64,000 bases of DNA from the IMG/VR virus record IMGVR_UViG_3300048444_000173, positions 1 to 64,000 of that record, one strand, 5' to 3'. The translations under genes and the position numbers were made by a program. Positions 1-8,629 of this stretch are shown here, piece by piece; within the stretch, counting starts at the first letter, position 1; every line of letters begins with the position of its first letter. Source of the stretch: a virus. Below the pieces are notes generated by a model. It saw only the letters and a list, made by a program, of their open reading frames with translations, was not told where the DNA came from and ran no database searches.

Positions 1-2
1 CT

Positions 3-2729
3 ATCGACGGACGTGTTAATACAGTCGTTGATGACTTGCAGACGTTTGAAGATGATACGGCTGACCAGTTCACAAGCGCACAGGAATCGATCGACGCAGC
101 GAACGGGCGCATCACAAACAGCGTCTTTCAAATTGTCGGCAATAGCACCGACTTTGAAGATGCACAGTTACAGTCGCTTGATGAGCTAGTTGATTCGCTA
201 CAGCGTCGCACAGGACAGATAGACCGCAACTTATCTTATGCCGAAGCCATCAGTCAGCTTGAAGTTGACGTAAGTGAGGATGGTGCTTTAGCACGTTCTA
301 TTGATGCGCTAGAAGCGGCAACGGTGACGCAGGATAGCGCCATAAAAGCTAATACACAGTTTATCCAAGAAGTTGAAACGAATGTTAATGGTAATGCGAG
401 TTCGCTTGCACAGATTGCCGCAGGTGTAACAGGTGAAGAAGATACCGCATCTGCACTGATTAAACTTGAGTCATACTTGGAGGATGGTGGTTTATCCGCA
501 AGAGCTTTCTTTGGTACGGACGTTAACGGACAAGTTACAGGTATTGTTGTTAACGACAGCGGCACTGCACAACAGATTGAGTTTCAAGCTAATACGTTTG
601 CATTCCTTGATGGCGCTGGTGATGTTCAAGTCTATTGGGACACGAACAACGAGCGCTATGTATTCAACGGTGAAATCATAGCACAAGCGGGCAGCTTCAC
701 AGGTTCAGTGACATCAAGTGAGGGTAGCATTGGCGGCTGGAATATCGAACCTAACTACATGTCATCATCCGAGTCAGGGCAACGTATCGAACTTGATGCG
801 GGTAACAGTCGTATCGGTGTTTACGATACTGTCAACGAAAAAGTCGTCATGGGCTACCTCGATGGCTTGCCTAAGAACGATGGCACAGGCAACTGGGGTG
901 CAGGTGACTATGGCTTTTGGGCAAGAGCGGGTGACGGCTTAACGATTGACGGTACGATTGATTACACGTCAGGCGACTTTATTGTTGAGAATGACGCAAG
1001 TGTATCTATCCGTGACGACCAAAACCGTGAAATTGTGCGCTTAGGTACAGATAACGGTACAAAAGGTACGTTTATATATGACATAAGCGGCGATGTATTA
1101 GCCGAGTTTAGCGCTGATAAAATTGAAGTCGGTGAAAGCACTGGTGATAGCCTGACCTATCAGAACGGAAACCTAGATGTAAGCGGCGGCATAAGTGCAG
1201 ACCGTGGTGCTATCGGCGGTTGGTCTATTAGCGGAACATCATTAACAAGTGGCGACACTTCACTTAACTCAAGCACAGAAACGCTAACGCTTGGATCGGA
1301 AGTTTCGCTAAATAAAGATGCTGTAAACTTCGGCGCAGGATTCGCATGGGATAGCACCAACGGCCTTGTTGTTGATGGCGACGCAGAAATAGCAGGGTGG
1401 ATAGTCGAAACGGGCTTATTCAAATCTGCTACTAGCGGTGCGCGTATCGAGCTTAATGCAACGAACAACCGAGTTTCAGTGTTCGACTCAGTAAATGAAA
1501 AAGTCGCTATGGGTTACTTGGGCGGATTACCTAAGTATGATGGTAGTGGTAATTGGGCGAGTAACAACTACGGTTTTTGGGCTAGACAAGGCGACCAGTT
1601 AGTTATTGACGGTGACATGGAATACAATAATGGTGACTTCATCATTGAGAATGATGCGTCCGTTAAAATCCGTGACGGTGTTAACGCTAATGAAATCATG
1701 CGCTGGGGTACAGACGCTGGTGTAAAAGGTATGTTCATCTATGACGCTTCTGTTGCTGATGGTAGCGCATCAAATCGTATTGCTGAATTTAGTGCAAGTC
1801 GAATTGAAGTCGGACGCAACGATGAAAAGCTAGTTTACGAGAACGGCGAGCTTGACATTGAAGGCGGTATTACAGCAGACCGTGGCAAGATTGGCGGATG
1901 GACAATAGGCAGCACCAACCTGTCTAATACAGTGGACGGATTAGGCGCGATAGAACTAAACGCGGCTGTTCCTCGCATTCGCATTGATGACGAAAACGGT
2001 AACGCAAGATTCGTAGCAAGACCAGACAAGCTAACTGTAGGCGATAAATCAAATGACTACATGGAGTGGACACCAAACGATGGCTTAGACATCAGCGGTA
2101 ACATTTCAGGCGGAAGTATTGACCTCGGTAACGGCACGTTTACTGTTGATAATAGCGGTAACATGGTGGCGAATAGGGGTACGTTTAGAGGGAGCCTTGA
2201 CGGTGTTGATGGCACATTTAGTGGTGACATATCGGGGTCAAATGGCACTTTTGATGGTACAGTGAAGGCGAAAAACATACTGGGTGAAAGCGCAGCAGGT
2301 GGTTTTTCTTATGTAAGCCCATTTGCTCAGACTAGAATAGGTAGTAGCTACCAACAAGTGTTGAATCTTAGTGTATTATCTACGGATACTACATACATTG
2401 AGTCCCACACTAGAGTTATAACTGTTGGTGGGTTGCACGTTCTTCCTGTACAGACTTCCGGTGCCAGTGGTGCTATTATATCCGCAAGATGGTCAAGCGG
2501 GCAAGATTCCACCATAAGACAGTACAACGTGCTTCCTTCTGACTCTGGCTATACTTTCTTTATACCACCAGAAAACTTTTCAAATAATAGTACAATTACA
2601 TACCCACTCGAATTAGAGTTAAAAATTGATGGAGGCGGAGCGGGGTGGGAAATGACCGTAGAGGATGCTTATACAGTAGTGACTGTATTTAAGAACTCAG
2701 GGCTGATTGATTCAGGTTTTGTCAGCTAA
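3..2729 (+). CDS. Tail tip (lambda J-like) protein, C-terminal part
   Basis: The reading frame is open to the left edge, so the gene begins outside the window; about 908 codons are visible. The start is alpha-helical and rich in Asp, Gln and Ala. The rest is beta-rich, with IGGW and GSFTG-like strands typical of the C-terminal region of phage central tail/J proteins, which touch the host receptor at the tail tip. Two copies of a module of about 170 residues follow each other (roughly nt 718-1230 and 1378-1905). The last 180 residues form a different, presumably receptor-facing, domain. Fibre genes follow directly. The J-like role is inferred from repeats and context; no enzymatic motif is seen. 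Confidence 0.7.
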   Translation: MDGRVNTVVDDLQTFEDDTADQFTSAQESIDAANGRITNSVFQIVGNSTDFEDAQLQSLDELVDSLQRRTGQIDRNLSYAEAISQLEVDVSEDGALARSIDALEAATVTQDSAIKANTQFIQEVETNVNGNASSLAQIAAGVTGEEDTASALIKLESYLEDGGLSARAFFGTDVNGQVTGIVVNDSGTAQQIEFQANTFAFLDGAGDVQVYWDTNNERYVFNGEIIAQAGSFTGSVTSSEGSIGGWNIEPNYMSSSESGQRIELDAGNSRIGVYDTVNEKVVMGYLDGLPKNDGTGNWGAGDYGFWARAGDGLTIDGTIDYTSGDFIVENDASVSIRDDQNREIVRLGTDNGTKGTFIYDISGDVLAEFSADKIEVGESTGDSLTYQNGNLDVSGGISADRGAIGGWSISGTSLTSGDTSLNSSTETLTLGSEVSLNKDAVNFGAGFAWDSTNGLVVDGDAEIAGWIVETGLFKSATSGARIELNATNNRVSVFDSVNEKVAMGYLGGLPKYDGSGNWASNNYGFWARQGDQLVIDGDMEYNNGDFIIENDASVKIRDGVNANEIMRWGTDAGVKGMFIYDASVADGSASNRIAEFSASRIEVGRNDEKLVYENGELDIEGGITADRGKIGGWTIGSTNLSNTVDGLGAIELNAAVPRIRIDDENGNARFVARPDKLTVGDKSNDYMEWTPNDGLDISGNISGGSIDLGNGTFTVDNSGNMVANRGTFRGSLDGVDGTFSGDISGSNGTFDGTVKAKNILGESAAGGFSYVSPFAQTRIGSSYQQVLNLSVLSTDTTYIESHTRVITVGGLHVLPVQTSGASGAIISARWSSGQDSTIRQYNVLPSDSGYTFFIPPENFSNNSTITYPLELELKIDGGGAGWEMTVEDAYTVVTVFKNSGLIDSGFVS
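718..1905 (+). repeat. Internal duplication of a 170-residue module in the tail tip gene
   Basis: Both copies share the order I(G/A)GW, then RIELxAxNxR, then NEKVxMGYLxGLPKxDGxGNW, YGFWAR, GDFIxENDASVxIRD, AEFSAxxIEVG, and end at the next GGW. The copies differ mainly in short linkers. Protein similarity is far clearer than DNA similarity, so the duplication is old. Confidence 0.75.
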
Positions 2730-2785
2730 TTTAGTTACAGGGCTCCAGCTACTAATATTAAAATATATTTCAAAGGAATAACAAA

Positions 2786-2851
2786 ATGAGCACATTTACA
2801 ACAGTGTCAGAATTTAACAGAAAATTTAACCAAACGAGGTCACTAACATGA
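2786..2851 (+). CDS. Possible 21-residue leader peptide before the tail fibre gene
   Basis: An ATG follows AAAGGAATAACAAA, a fair ribosome site, and encodes a short polar peptide beginning MSTFTTVSEF. Its stop overlaps the start codon of the tail fibre gene as ATGA, which would allow translational coupling. Nothing else supports it, so it may be chance. Confidence 0.3.
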   Translation: MSTFTTVSEFNRKFNQTRSLT

Positions 2852-4563
2852 CATCATACGTAAGAAGCGCAGACGTTGACTTAGCGCAAAACTCAAAGTT
2901 TGTCGAGGTCAACGACTCGGCTAACATTGGTAACATCAAAGACGGATGGGGCATATTCGTCAACGAAAAGTTGGTAGGTATTGCCCGAACCGTAAATACA
3001 GGAGCTAATCCGCAGACCATAGAATTACACGAAAACTATACAGGCAACGCTATTACGGGCGGTGTACTTTACGCTGTCATTACGCAAGGTTCGATTAGTG
3101 CTATTGGCGAGCGGTTGACAAGCCTTGCAGATACATACGAGGGGCTTGCTGATAGCGTTGCAACGACTACTACGCCAAATAGCTTGGTCAAGCGCACAAG
3201 CGATGGTCGTGTTAAAGTTGCTAACGGCGTGGACAGTAACGATGCGGTGGCGTATGGGCAGTTCAGCGGCTTAGAGCAAGACCTAATTGATACGGTTGAC
3301 TTGCAAGTTGCACGAGTTAATGTCGAAGAAAAGCTAAAACGTGACGCCGCATTCTACGCTGACTTTACGCAAGATGATGCGATTATATCGAGCGGGCTTA
3401 GCAAAGTGGCTAGCGGTGTGGCTTCTGCTATCACAATGACAAACCCTGATGGTATTACAGGTATCGGCGCTGATGGAAAAATATACGATTCGGGCGCTGG
3501 TAATGTGCCGATTGTGCATGATGTCGAGGGCGAGTGTCAAGGCTTGCAGACTGCGACTGGTAGCACGAATGAATGGCTTTGGTCAGAAGATATAACAACC
3601 GGAGTTTATTCTATTATCGGTGGTGCTGCGATTAATTCTGAAACTTTTATAGAGAATTCAAACGATGAACAACACAGGCTTTCACAAAACATCACTGTAA
3701 CTTCACAGGGGGATTTGTGGTCATTTCATGGTGAGTTTAAGCCGAACGGTCGTAGTGTTATCCAACTTGTTTTAGGCTCTAATATATTTCCCACAACTTC
3801 AGTTAATTTTGATTTGGAAAATGTCGTCATAAGTGACGATGACGGTGGCTTTGATCATCTAAAAATAGAAAAAAGAGCAGACGGATGGGTTTACTGCGAG
3901 GCTGTTTGTGAAGCTTCTGAGGGGAGTGGGATAACCAGCCCGTTTTGGGTTTTGCAGGACTCTCCCACTGCTAGCAGGTTTTCATCATACTTAGGTGACG
4001 GTTCTAGCGGAATCAAGGCAAGGTACTTATCTGCCGAGCAAGGCTATCCAACCGCTTACATCAAAACAGAAGCGAGTCAGGTGACTAGGGGCTATGTGGG
4101 AGCGGTTACAGAGCAATTTGGTCTAAATCCAGTTACTCATACGCTTTTTGGGGTTGCTACTTATTATGGTTCCGAAGATGACCAAAATCTATTGGCGAAT
4201 CGTAGTGGTGATACTGGTTTTGACGTGTCTCTTACTACCGTCGGTTCAATACGCACTAGGTACGCAGATGGTAGTGGAGGGACTGTCAACACCCTCCTTT
4301 CTATGGGTCTCGAAATAGGCGACCGTTTTGCATGGTGTGTTACTAGAGATAGTGATGGTGTAGTTAAAACTTTTTGCTCTGCAACAAGTAATATTGAAAC
4401 TTTAACAGGGTCTGTTGACGCTGAGTTTACCGACAAGACACTAAAAATTTCAGCTTACACCGCCAGTGGTTCGGTTCGTCCTGCGAATGGCACTGTAGAA
4501 AAGATAGTGGTTAGCAGTCACACTATCACAGACGCAGAAGCCTTGGTATTGACATCACTATGA
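2848..4563 (+). CDS. Tail fibre protein
   Basis: This is a 571-residue protein directly downstream of the tail tip gene. The first 100 residues form a compact beta domain (DGWGIFVNEKLVGIAR). A helical linker of TPNSLVKRTSDGRVKV type follows, then YGQFSGLEQDLIDTV, as seen in fibre proteins that bind the tail through an N-terminal anchor. The C-terminal 350 residues are beta-rich, with a segment resembling carbohydrate-binding jelly-roll domains (LFGVATYY, DRFAWCVTRDSDG). It probably forms side or tip fibres for adsorption. Its last codons overlap the next gene. The specific ligand cannot be read from the sequence. Confidence 0.65.
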   Translation: MTSYVRSADVDLAQNSKFVEVNDSANIGNIKDGWGIFVNEKLVGIARTVNTGANPQTIELHENYTGNAITGGVLYAVITQGSISAIGERLTSLADTYEGLADSVATTTTPNSLVKRTSDGRVKVANGVDSNDAVAYGQFSGLEQDLIDTVDLQVARVNVEEKLKRDAAFYADFTQDDAIISSGLSKVASGVASAITMTNPDGITGIGADGKIYDSGAGNVPIVHDVEGECQGLQTATGSTNEWLWSEDITTGVYSIIGGAAINSETFIENSNDEQHRLSQNITVTSQGDLWSFHGEFKPNGRSVIQLVLGSNIFPTTSVNFDLENVVISDDDGGFDHLKIEKRADGWVYCEAVCEASEGSGITSPFWVLQDSPTASRFSSYLGDGSSGIKARYLSAEQGYPTAYIKTEASQVTRGYVGAVTEQFGLNPVTHTLFGVATYYGSEDDQNLLANRSGDTGFDVSLTTVGSIRTRYADGSGGTVNTLLSMGLEIGDRFAWCVTRDSDGVVKTFCSATSNIETLTGSVDAEFTDKTLKISAYTASGSVRPANGTVEKIVVSSHTITDAEALVLTSL

Positions 4564-5300
4564 TAGTTAAGATTAGAGACGGCTTTACCCTTATCAAGGA
4601 ATGCGAGGAGGGCATCTTAATAAGATGTGATAAGCATAAATGCGATTTCGCAACTACGTATAATAGACATAAGCATTCCAAATATGGCGGGTGTACCCAA
4701 TGTAGACACGGTGGTATCCTAGAGAGTAGAGCTAAGAAGGGCTATGAGTTCTTAGAAGAAGCTCGGAGATTATGGTGCGATAAATATTCTTACTTTGACG
4801 TGCCTACGTACTGTACTTCAAAGACACAGATTGGAATTGTTTGTAGGAAACATGGAGAATTCTACCAGACTGTTAATAGCCACTTGTCTGGGAGAGGTTG
4901 TAGGGCTTGTGGGTATGAGAGTAAGAAAGGTAAAGGCATTGGAGGATATTCCTACCAGCTTTTTGAGGAATACCCAGAGCGAGCCAAGGAACAAGGATTG
5001 TTCTATCTGTGCGAGATGTTTAATGACGAATACCATTTTCTTAAATATGGTATCACCAAAACCACCCTTGGAAAGAGATTCAGTGTCCACAGGACATTCT
5101 TTTACGAACCAATTATAGTTGTCAGAGATAACCTGTTTAATCTGTTTGAGTTAGAGCAACAATTTCGAGGAATATTCCCACAACATAATTGTAAGTCTCA
5201 CATAGATGGGTACACAGAGACAATACCTATTAGTTTCAAGAGGGAAGTTATAAAACACATGAGAGATAAATCAATCGCCCTAACAACATTGGAGCAGTAA
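4560..5300 (+). CDS. Zinc-ribbon plus GIY-YIG-like (T5orf172-type) endonuclease-like protein, copy 1
   Basis: The N-terminal half has repeated Cys/His units (CDKHKCDF, CTQC; CRKHGEFY, GCRAC) that look like zinc ribbons. The C-terminal half has FYLCEMFND, FLKYGITKTTLGKRF and later LEQQFRGIF, the pattern of the T5orf172/GIY-YIG-like fold. It starts inside the end of the fibre gene and stops one base before the next gene, splitting a fibre/fibre-accessory pair. Two paralogues lie at 14494 and 27318. The likely role is a selfish free-standing homing endonuclease; activity is inferred. Confidence 0.6.
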   Translation: MIVKIRDGFTLIKECEEGILIRCDKHKCDFATTYNRHKHSKYGGCTQCRHGGILESRAKKGYEFLEEARRLWCDKYSYFDVPTYCTSKTQIGIVCRKHGEFYQTVNSHLSGRGCRACGYESKKGKGIGGYSYQLFEEYPERAKEQGLFYLCEMFNDEYHFLKYGITKTTLGKRFSVHRTFFYEPIIVVRDNLFNLFELEQQFRGIFPQHNCKSHIDGYTETIPISFKREVIKHMRDKSIALTTLEQ

Positions 5301-5301
5301 T

Positions 5302-5841
5302 ATGATTAAACTTATCGGCGTTGTTCCAACAGCGCAAGCACAATATAACGAGAACGGGGAACAAGTCTCCCCTGCTCAATACGATGACAAAAGCTATTAC
5401 GCAATCAGCCACGACCGCATAAAGGGTTTAACGGAAATAAGCCCCGACAGACCGTTGCCTAAGTTTGGCTCGAATACGCATTACTACGCATTCACAGACG
5501 AACAAGATGCAAAGACACAGCTCAGCTATGACGAAGAAACTGAGTCATTTAATGTTGAGTTTTATCCTAGCGAGAAAGAGTTTAAGCAATCTCGCCAACA
5601 ACAACTTGACAACGCTGTAGTCACAATTAGCACAGGCAAAAAGTTTGACGCTGATGAATCGAGCATTACGCGCTTAACTAATGCTATTATTGCAGCGCAA
5701 GATGAGCCTGACACGCTTATTCCGTGGTCTTTGGCTGATGATGGTGCGGGTGCTATGACAGAATGCACACAGGCTGAGATACGGGAAGCACATAAGCTTG
5801 CTGTACAGAATATGGCATCAATTTGGAGTGTAGAACAATGA
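5302..5841 (+). CDS. Tail fibre-associated protein with DUF4376-like C-terminus
   Basis: This 179-residue protein begins MIKLIGVVPTAQAQYNENGE. Its C-terminal 80 residues show the DUF4376 layout (DNAVVTISTGKKFDADESS, then TRLTNAI, then EIREAHKLAVQ). Such proteins sit next to phage fibre genes and are thought to help fibre assembly or form a fibre-end part. It overlaps the peptidase gene by ATGA. The family link rests on motif reading only. Confidence 0.5.
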   Translation: MIKLIGVVPTAQAQYNENGEQVSPAQYDDKSYYAISHDRIKGLTEISPDRPLPKFGSNTHYYAFTDEQDAKTQLSYDEETESFNVEFYPSEKEFKQSRQQQLDNAVVTISTGKKFDADESSITRLTNAIIAAQDEPDTLIPWSLADDGAGAMTECTQAEIREAHKLAVQNMASIWSVEQ

Positions 5842-6221
5842 CACAACTAAACTGGCAAGACTATTACCCTGAATTTCAGAAGCATGAGTTTGACTGTAAA
5901 CACACTGGCTTAAACAACATGACCAAAGAGTTTATGGATAAACTTCATGCTCTACGCTTAGCCTATAATAAGCCAATGATTATATCCAGTGGTTATCGTC
6001 ACGAATCCCACCCTATTGAAGCTGAGAAGAGCGTCAGGGGCGAACATACCTATGGGGAATGCTGTGACATAGCTGTTGGATATGAGGACGCTTACGAGCT
6101 TCTTAGGCTTGCATTTGAGCATGGATTTACACGAATAGGTGTCAAACAGCATGACGAGGGCAGATTCATTCACTTAGGAATGAGTGACAAGTTCCCTAAC
6201 CCTAGAGTTTGGAGCTATTGA
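5838..6221 (+). CDS. Endolysin, M15-type peptidase
   Basis: A 127-residue protein of the Peptidase M15/DUF882 kind. The zinc-site residues are visible in order: SGYRHESHP, then EHTYGECCDIAV (His and Asp ligands), then GRFIHLGM (final His). These enzymes cut peptidoglycan cross-bridge peptides. It is small, has no signal peptide, and lies just before holin and spanin genes, so it is most likely the endolysin and needs the holin to reach the wall. The start is the ATG overlapping the previous stop. A tail-lysin role is less likely given the neighbours. Confidence 0.8.
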   Translation: MTQLNWQDYYPEFQKHEFDCKHTGLNNMTKEFMDKLHALRLAYNKPMIISSGYRHESHPIEAEKSVRGEHTYGECCDIAVGYEDAYELLRLAFEHGFTRIGVKQHDEGRFIHLGMSDKFPNPRVWSY

Positions 6222-6222
6222 A

Positions 6223-6295
6223 AATAGCAAGAATATTGCCTATCGGCAAAGTCATACTAGCGTATGCAAGAATCCCCTAGCGGGAATTAGCTATT
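6223..6295 (+). ncRNA. Predicted four-way-junction RNA before the holin gene
   Basis: AATAGC (6223-6228) pairs with GCTATT (6290-6295) and closes three hairpins in 73 nt. Hairpin 1 is TTGCC-TATC-GGCAA (6236-6249). Hairpin 2 is CATAC-TAGC-GTATG (6253-6266). Hairpin 3 is formed around CCC-TAGC-GGG (6273-6285). Each can be capped by a C(UANC)G tetraloop. No U-tract follows. It resembles a tRNA outline but lacks a 7-base anticodon loop and a TTCRANN loop. It may be a processing, stability or translational control element for the holin. Confidence 0.5.
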
Positions 6296-6321
6296 AAAAT
6301 ATACATAAATTGGAGAAAATT

Positions 6322-6531
6322 ATGGTACAAGGTAAGAAGTGGTACAAGAGTAAAGCAATTTGGGGCAGCGTAGTTGCTGTAGTATCTTTAGTTGGTGGTG
6401 CATTCGGCTATACGATTGGTGCAGAAGATCAGGAACTATTAGCTGTGTCCTTATCAGGAATTGGTGTAGCAGCAGGTAATATCCTAGCTGTCTATGGTCG
6501 AGCTAAAGCCAAAGATAAGTTGGAAAAATAA
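6322..6531 (+). CDS. Holin
   Basis: A 69-residue membrane protein. It starts MVQGKKWYKSKAIWGS, has one hydrophobic helix (about residues 14-33) and a second weaker one (44-60), and ends with a lysine-rich tail. This is typical of small phage holins of the KKWYxSKxIWGS type. The ATG at 6322 has GGAG eight bases upstream; an upstream in-frame TTG is not needed. The stop overlaps the spanin start. It permeabilises the inner membrane to release the endolysin. Confidence 0.75.
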   Translation: MVQGKKWYKSKAIWGSVVAVVSLVGGAFGYTIGAEDQELLAVSLSGIGVAAGNILAVYGRAKAKDKLEK

Positions 6532-6755
6532 TGTGGGCTAAATTCAAGTCGTGGATTCTTGGCTTAGTATTCGGAGGGCTTGCTTTGGCGTTATTGCTAT
6601 GGCAAGCCTTTTCGTCTGGAAAGTCGTCACAGAAATCAGATGAGCAAGAGGAGATACTGGACAATGTTAAAAAGGCTAAAGAATCTCGCCAAGATACTAA
6701 CAATATGTCTGACGATGAGCGTATTGAGCGGATGCGTAAGCGTTCCCGTAAGTGA
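6531..6755 (+). CDS. Rz-like inner-membrane spanin
   Basis: 74 residues: a short basic start, one transmembrane helix (residues 8-27, LGLVFGGLALALLLW) and then a charged, predicted coiled-coil periplasmic domain. It overlaps the holin by the TAATG junction and contains the start of the Rz1 gene in another frame. This gene order and topology are those of i-spanins, which with the o-spanin fuse inner and outer membranes at the end of lysis. Confidence 0.75.
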   Translation: MWAKFKSWILGLVFGGLALALLLWQAFSSGKSSQKSDEQEEILDNVKKAKESRQDTNNMSDDERIERMRKRSRK

Positions 6756-6894
6756 ATACTGTATCATAGACTTTCAGATTAAACCTACGCCAGAGGAAAT
6801 TGACAGAGCCTTAGGCGCTAACCTCAAGCCACTTCTCTTGCGTATAGACGAGCATGACACAATGTATGCCGAATTAGGATGTATCAATGAGTGA
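6664..6894 (+). CDS. Rz1-like outer-membrane lipoprotein spanin
   Basis: A 76-residue protein that starts inside the Rz gene in the +1 frame (ATG 6664). It has a basic start (MLKRLKNLAK), a hydrophobic core and the lipobox LSGC ending at residue 24, so the mature protein is a 53-residue lipoprotein. The overlapped arrangement with Rz is the classic spanin pair. Confidence 0.75.
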   Translation: MLKRLKNLAKILTICLTMSVLSGCVSVPVSEYCIIDFQIKPTPEEIDRALGANLKPLLLRIDEHDTMYAELGCINE

Positions 6895-7069
6895 CAAGTT
6901 ACAGGACATAGACATTGAGTATGAAAAATTACGCCTAGAGAACATTAAGCTAAGATATGCGACAAGGAGTTTTGTCGATGCTTATGAACGAGCTATGAGG
7001 GATGGAACTGAGCTACAATTCACTAGGCGTGAGGTGGATAGGATTAAAGCTGTGCAGAATTTATTATAA
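6887..7069 (+). CDS. Small helical protein after the spanins
   Basis: 60 residues, highly charged and almost wholly helical (DIEYEKLRLENIKLRYATRS). It overlaps the end of Rz1 by 8 nt, so it is co-transcribed with the lysis genes. No family recognised. Confidence 0.55.
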   Translation: MSDKLQDIDIEYEKLRLENIKLRYATRSFVDAYERAMRDGTELQFTRREVDRIKAVQNLL

Positions 7070-7124
7070 ATAAATTGAACAGTGCTTATCAGCACAGGGG
7101 ATTCTGTAAAAAGCATATAGGGGC

Positions 7125-7649
7125 TTATTCCTCGCCCCCTTCCTCGTTGCCTTCATTCTCGTAAACTTCCCCCTCTACGGCTTTCTCAGACTCTCCTTTG
7201 CTATCCTCTAGCCCTAAGAACTTGGACAATGCCGCTACCGTAGATTCTCCGCTATCAACAATTAGGGTATTGTTCGTCTGGTTCTGTACCTTTGTGCTGT
7301 AACGATTCGGGTCAGATGCTTTGAGCATAGTTTCGAGCAGCTTATCCGAATACTTCCTCTGTGTCCCTACCTTTTGCCCTTGAAACCAGACATCTTCCTC
7401 TACGCCGTCAACCGCACGTTGATATGCTGCGTCCTCAAGTTTGCCTAAATACCTCGCCTTAGCAATTTCCAATGCCTCCTTGAAATAAGCATCTTTCTCT
7501 GCTAAGCTGTACACAGTTTTCATGCCAACACCTAGTTCACCTGCGGCTCGTGTGACATTACCAGTTCGTTCTAATATTTGTAGGAACTGTTTTTGGCGAG
7601 GTTCAGTCAAAGGTAAATGTGCTGGAGTTTTGTCTACTTCTTTTGTCAT
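7125..7649 (-). CDS. terS: Terminase small subunit
   Basis: 174 residues from the ATG at 7649. It has an N-terminal helix-turn-helix (QKQFLQILERTGNVTRAAGELGVGMKTVYSL) and the segment YSDKLLETMLKASDPNRY, typical of small terminases that bind pac/cos and hand DNA to TerL. The C-terminus is very acidic (GNEEGGEE). It lies convergent to the lysis genes and divergent to the HNH gene. The large subunit is 49 kb away in this window, which is unusual. An upstream in-frame GTG (7715) is possible but has no ribosome site. Confidence 0.8.
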   Translation of the reverse strand: MTKEVDKTPAHLPLTEPRQKQFLQILERTGNVTRAAGELGVGMKTVYSLAEKDAYFKEALEIAKARYLGKLEDAAYQRAVDGVEEDVWFQGQKVGTQRKYSDKLLETMLKASDPNRYSTKVQNQTNNTLIVDSGESTVAALSKFLGLEDSKGESEKAVEGEVYENEGNEEGGEE

Positions 7650-7663
7650 AATTAAATTCGCTA

Positions 7664-7692
7664 TTGATTTGTGGATCAGGTTAATGTAGAAT
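7664..7692 (+). promoter_or_regulatory. sigma70-like promoter for the replication operon
   Basis: TTGATT (7664-7669), 17 bp, TAGAAT (7687-7692), 50 bp before the first rightward gene at 7742. It lies in the divergent gap with terS. Confidence 0.5.
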
Positions 7693-7741
7693 AGTGCTAT
7701 GATTGAGTTAGACACATTTTTTAGTACAAGTGGGGTAAGAT

Positions 7742-8629
7742 ATGTTGAGTCAGGAAGAGTTGCGGGAATTATTTGAGTATGATGAGTCTAGTCCTAGTTG
7801 TTTGCGGTGGAAGGGTCACAAGGTCAAAAGTGTGAACGGCAGACCTGTAGGCTCTTGGTATCCTCGTTATAATAAGTTTATAGCAACAGTAGGTGGTAAG
7901 AAAATACCGCTAGAGTACCTGATGTACCAATTCAAATATGGTGGTATTGAAGATGGCGACACTTTGAGGACTTTGGGTGAACCATCAGACCTAAGAAAAG
8001 AAAACTTAATCTTATATAAAAAAGATTATATTGAGTATTGTTATAACGCTCGAATGAATATGGAGTGGTGGAATGTATTTGACATAAAGGATGGCAAGCT
8101 TTATTGGAAAATACCTAGCTTCGGAGGTAGGAGTAAGGGTAGCCATGTTCGTACAGATATTGGTGAGTCACTCAAATGGAGGTTAAACCAACACGGTTAC
8201 GTTGTTTGTAATATTAGAACCAGAAGTAAGAATCACCATTACTATCATAAAATTATGTGGGAAACTGCGAATGGTAGACCTACTGGTGACAATGAGGTTG
8301 ACCACATTGACAGGGATAAGTTAAATTGTGACCCATCTAACTTACGTTTAGCTACTAGGAATATTAATAGCAGGAACAGAAGCATGAGTGCCAACAACAC
8401 CTCTGGTGTAACTGGTGTTCATTATTCCAAAGATGACTTTTGGACTGCTAGGTATAATGACGCTGATGGTGTCAGGAGATGTAAAAAGTTTTCAGTGAAG
8501 CAGTACGGTTGGGATAAAGCGTTTGAAATGGCTTGCGAATATCGTAAAGAGAAGATAGAATACTTAAACGAAATATATGGTGATGAAGGTTATACAGAAA
8601 CACACGGTTTAAAATTGGAGGATAATTAA
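7742..8629 (+). CDS. HNH endonuclease with AP2-like DNA-binding end
   Basis: 295 residues. The central HNH_3-type core reads HHYYHKIMWETANGRP, then EVDHIDRDKLNCDPSNLRLAT, with the conserved D-H and N residues of the beta-beta-alpha metal site. The C-terminal part (SGVTGVHYSKDDFWTARY, then KKFSVKQYG) matches an AP2-like DNA-binding unit that often follows phage HNH cores. It stops as TAATG at the primase-helicase start, so it was inserted at the head of the replication operon. A free-standing homing endonuclease is the likely nature. Confidence 0.85.
   Translation: MLSQEELRELFEYDESSPSCLRWKGHKVKSVNGRPVGSWYPRYNKFIATVGGKKIPLEYLMYQFKYGGIEDGDTLRTLGEPSDLRKENLILYKKDYIEYCYNARMNMEWWNVFDIKDGKLYWKIPSFGGRSKGSHVRTDIGESLKWRLNQHGYVVCNIRTRSKNHHYYHKIMWETANGRPTGDNEVDHIDRDKLNCDPSNLRLATRNINSRNRSMSANNTSGVTGVHYSKDDFWTARYNDADGVRRCKKFSVKQYGWDKAFEMACEYRKEKIEYLNEIYGDEGYTETHGLKLEDN

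Noticed and set aside
6223-6295. Canonical tRNA
   Set aside because: The fold has an acceptor-like stem and three arms, but there is no 7-nt anticodon loop, no TTCRANN T-loop and only six closing pairs.
7082-7095. Terminator between lysis genes and terS
   Set aside because: GTGCT-TATC-AGCAC forms a hairpin but has no T-tract on either strand.
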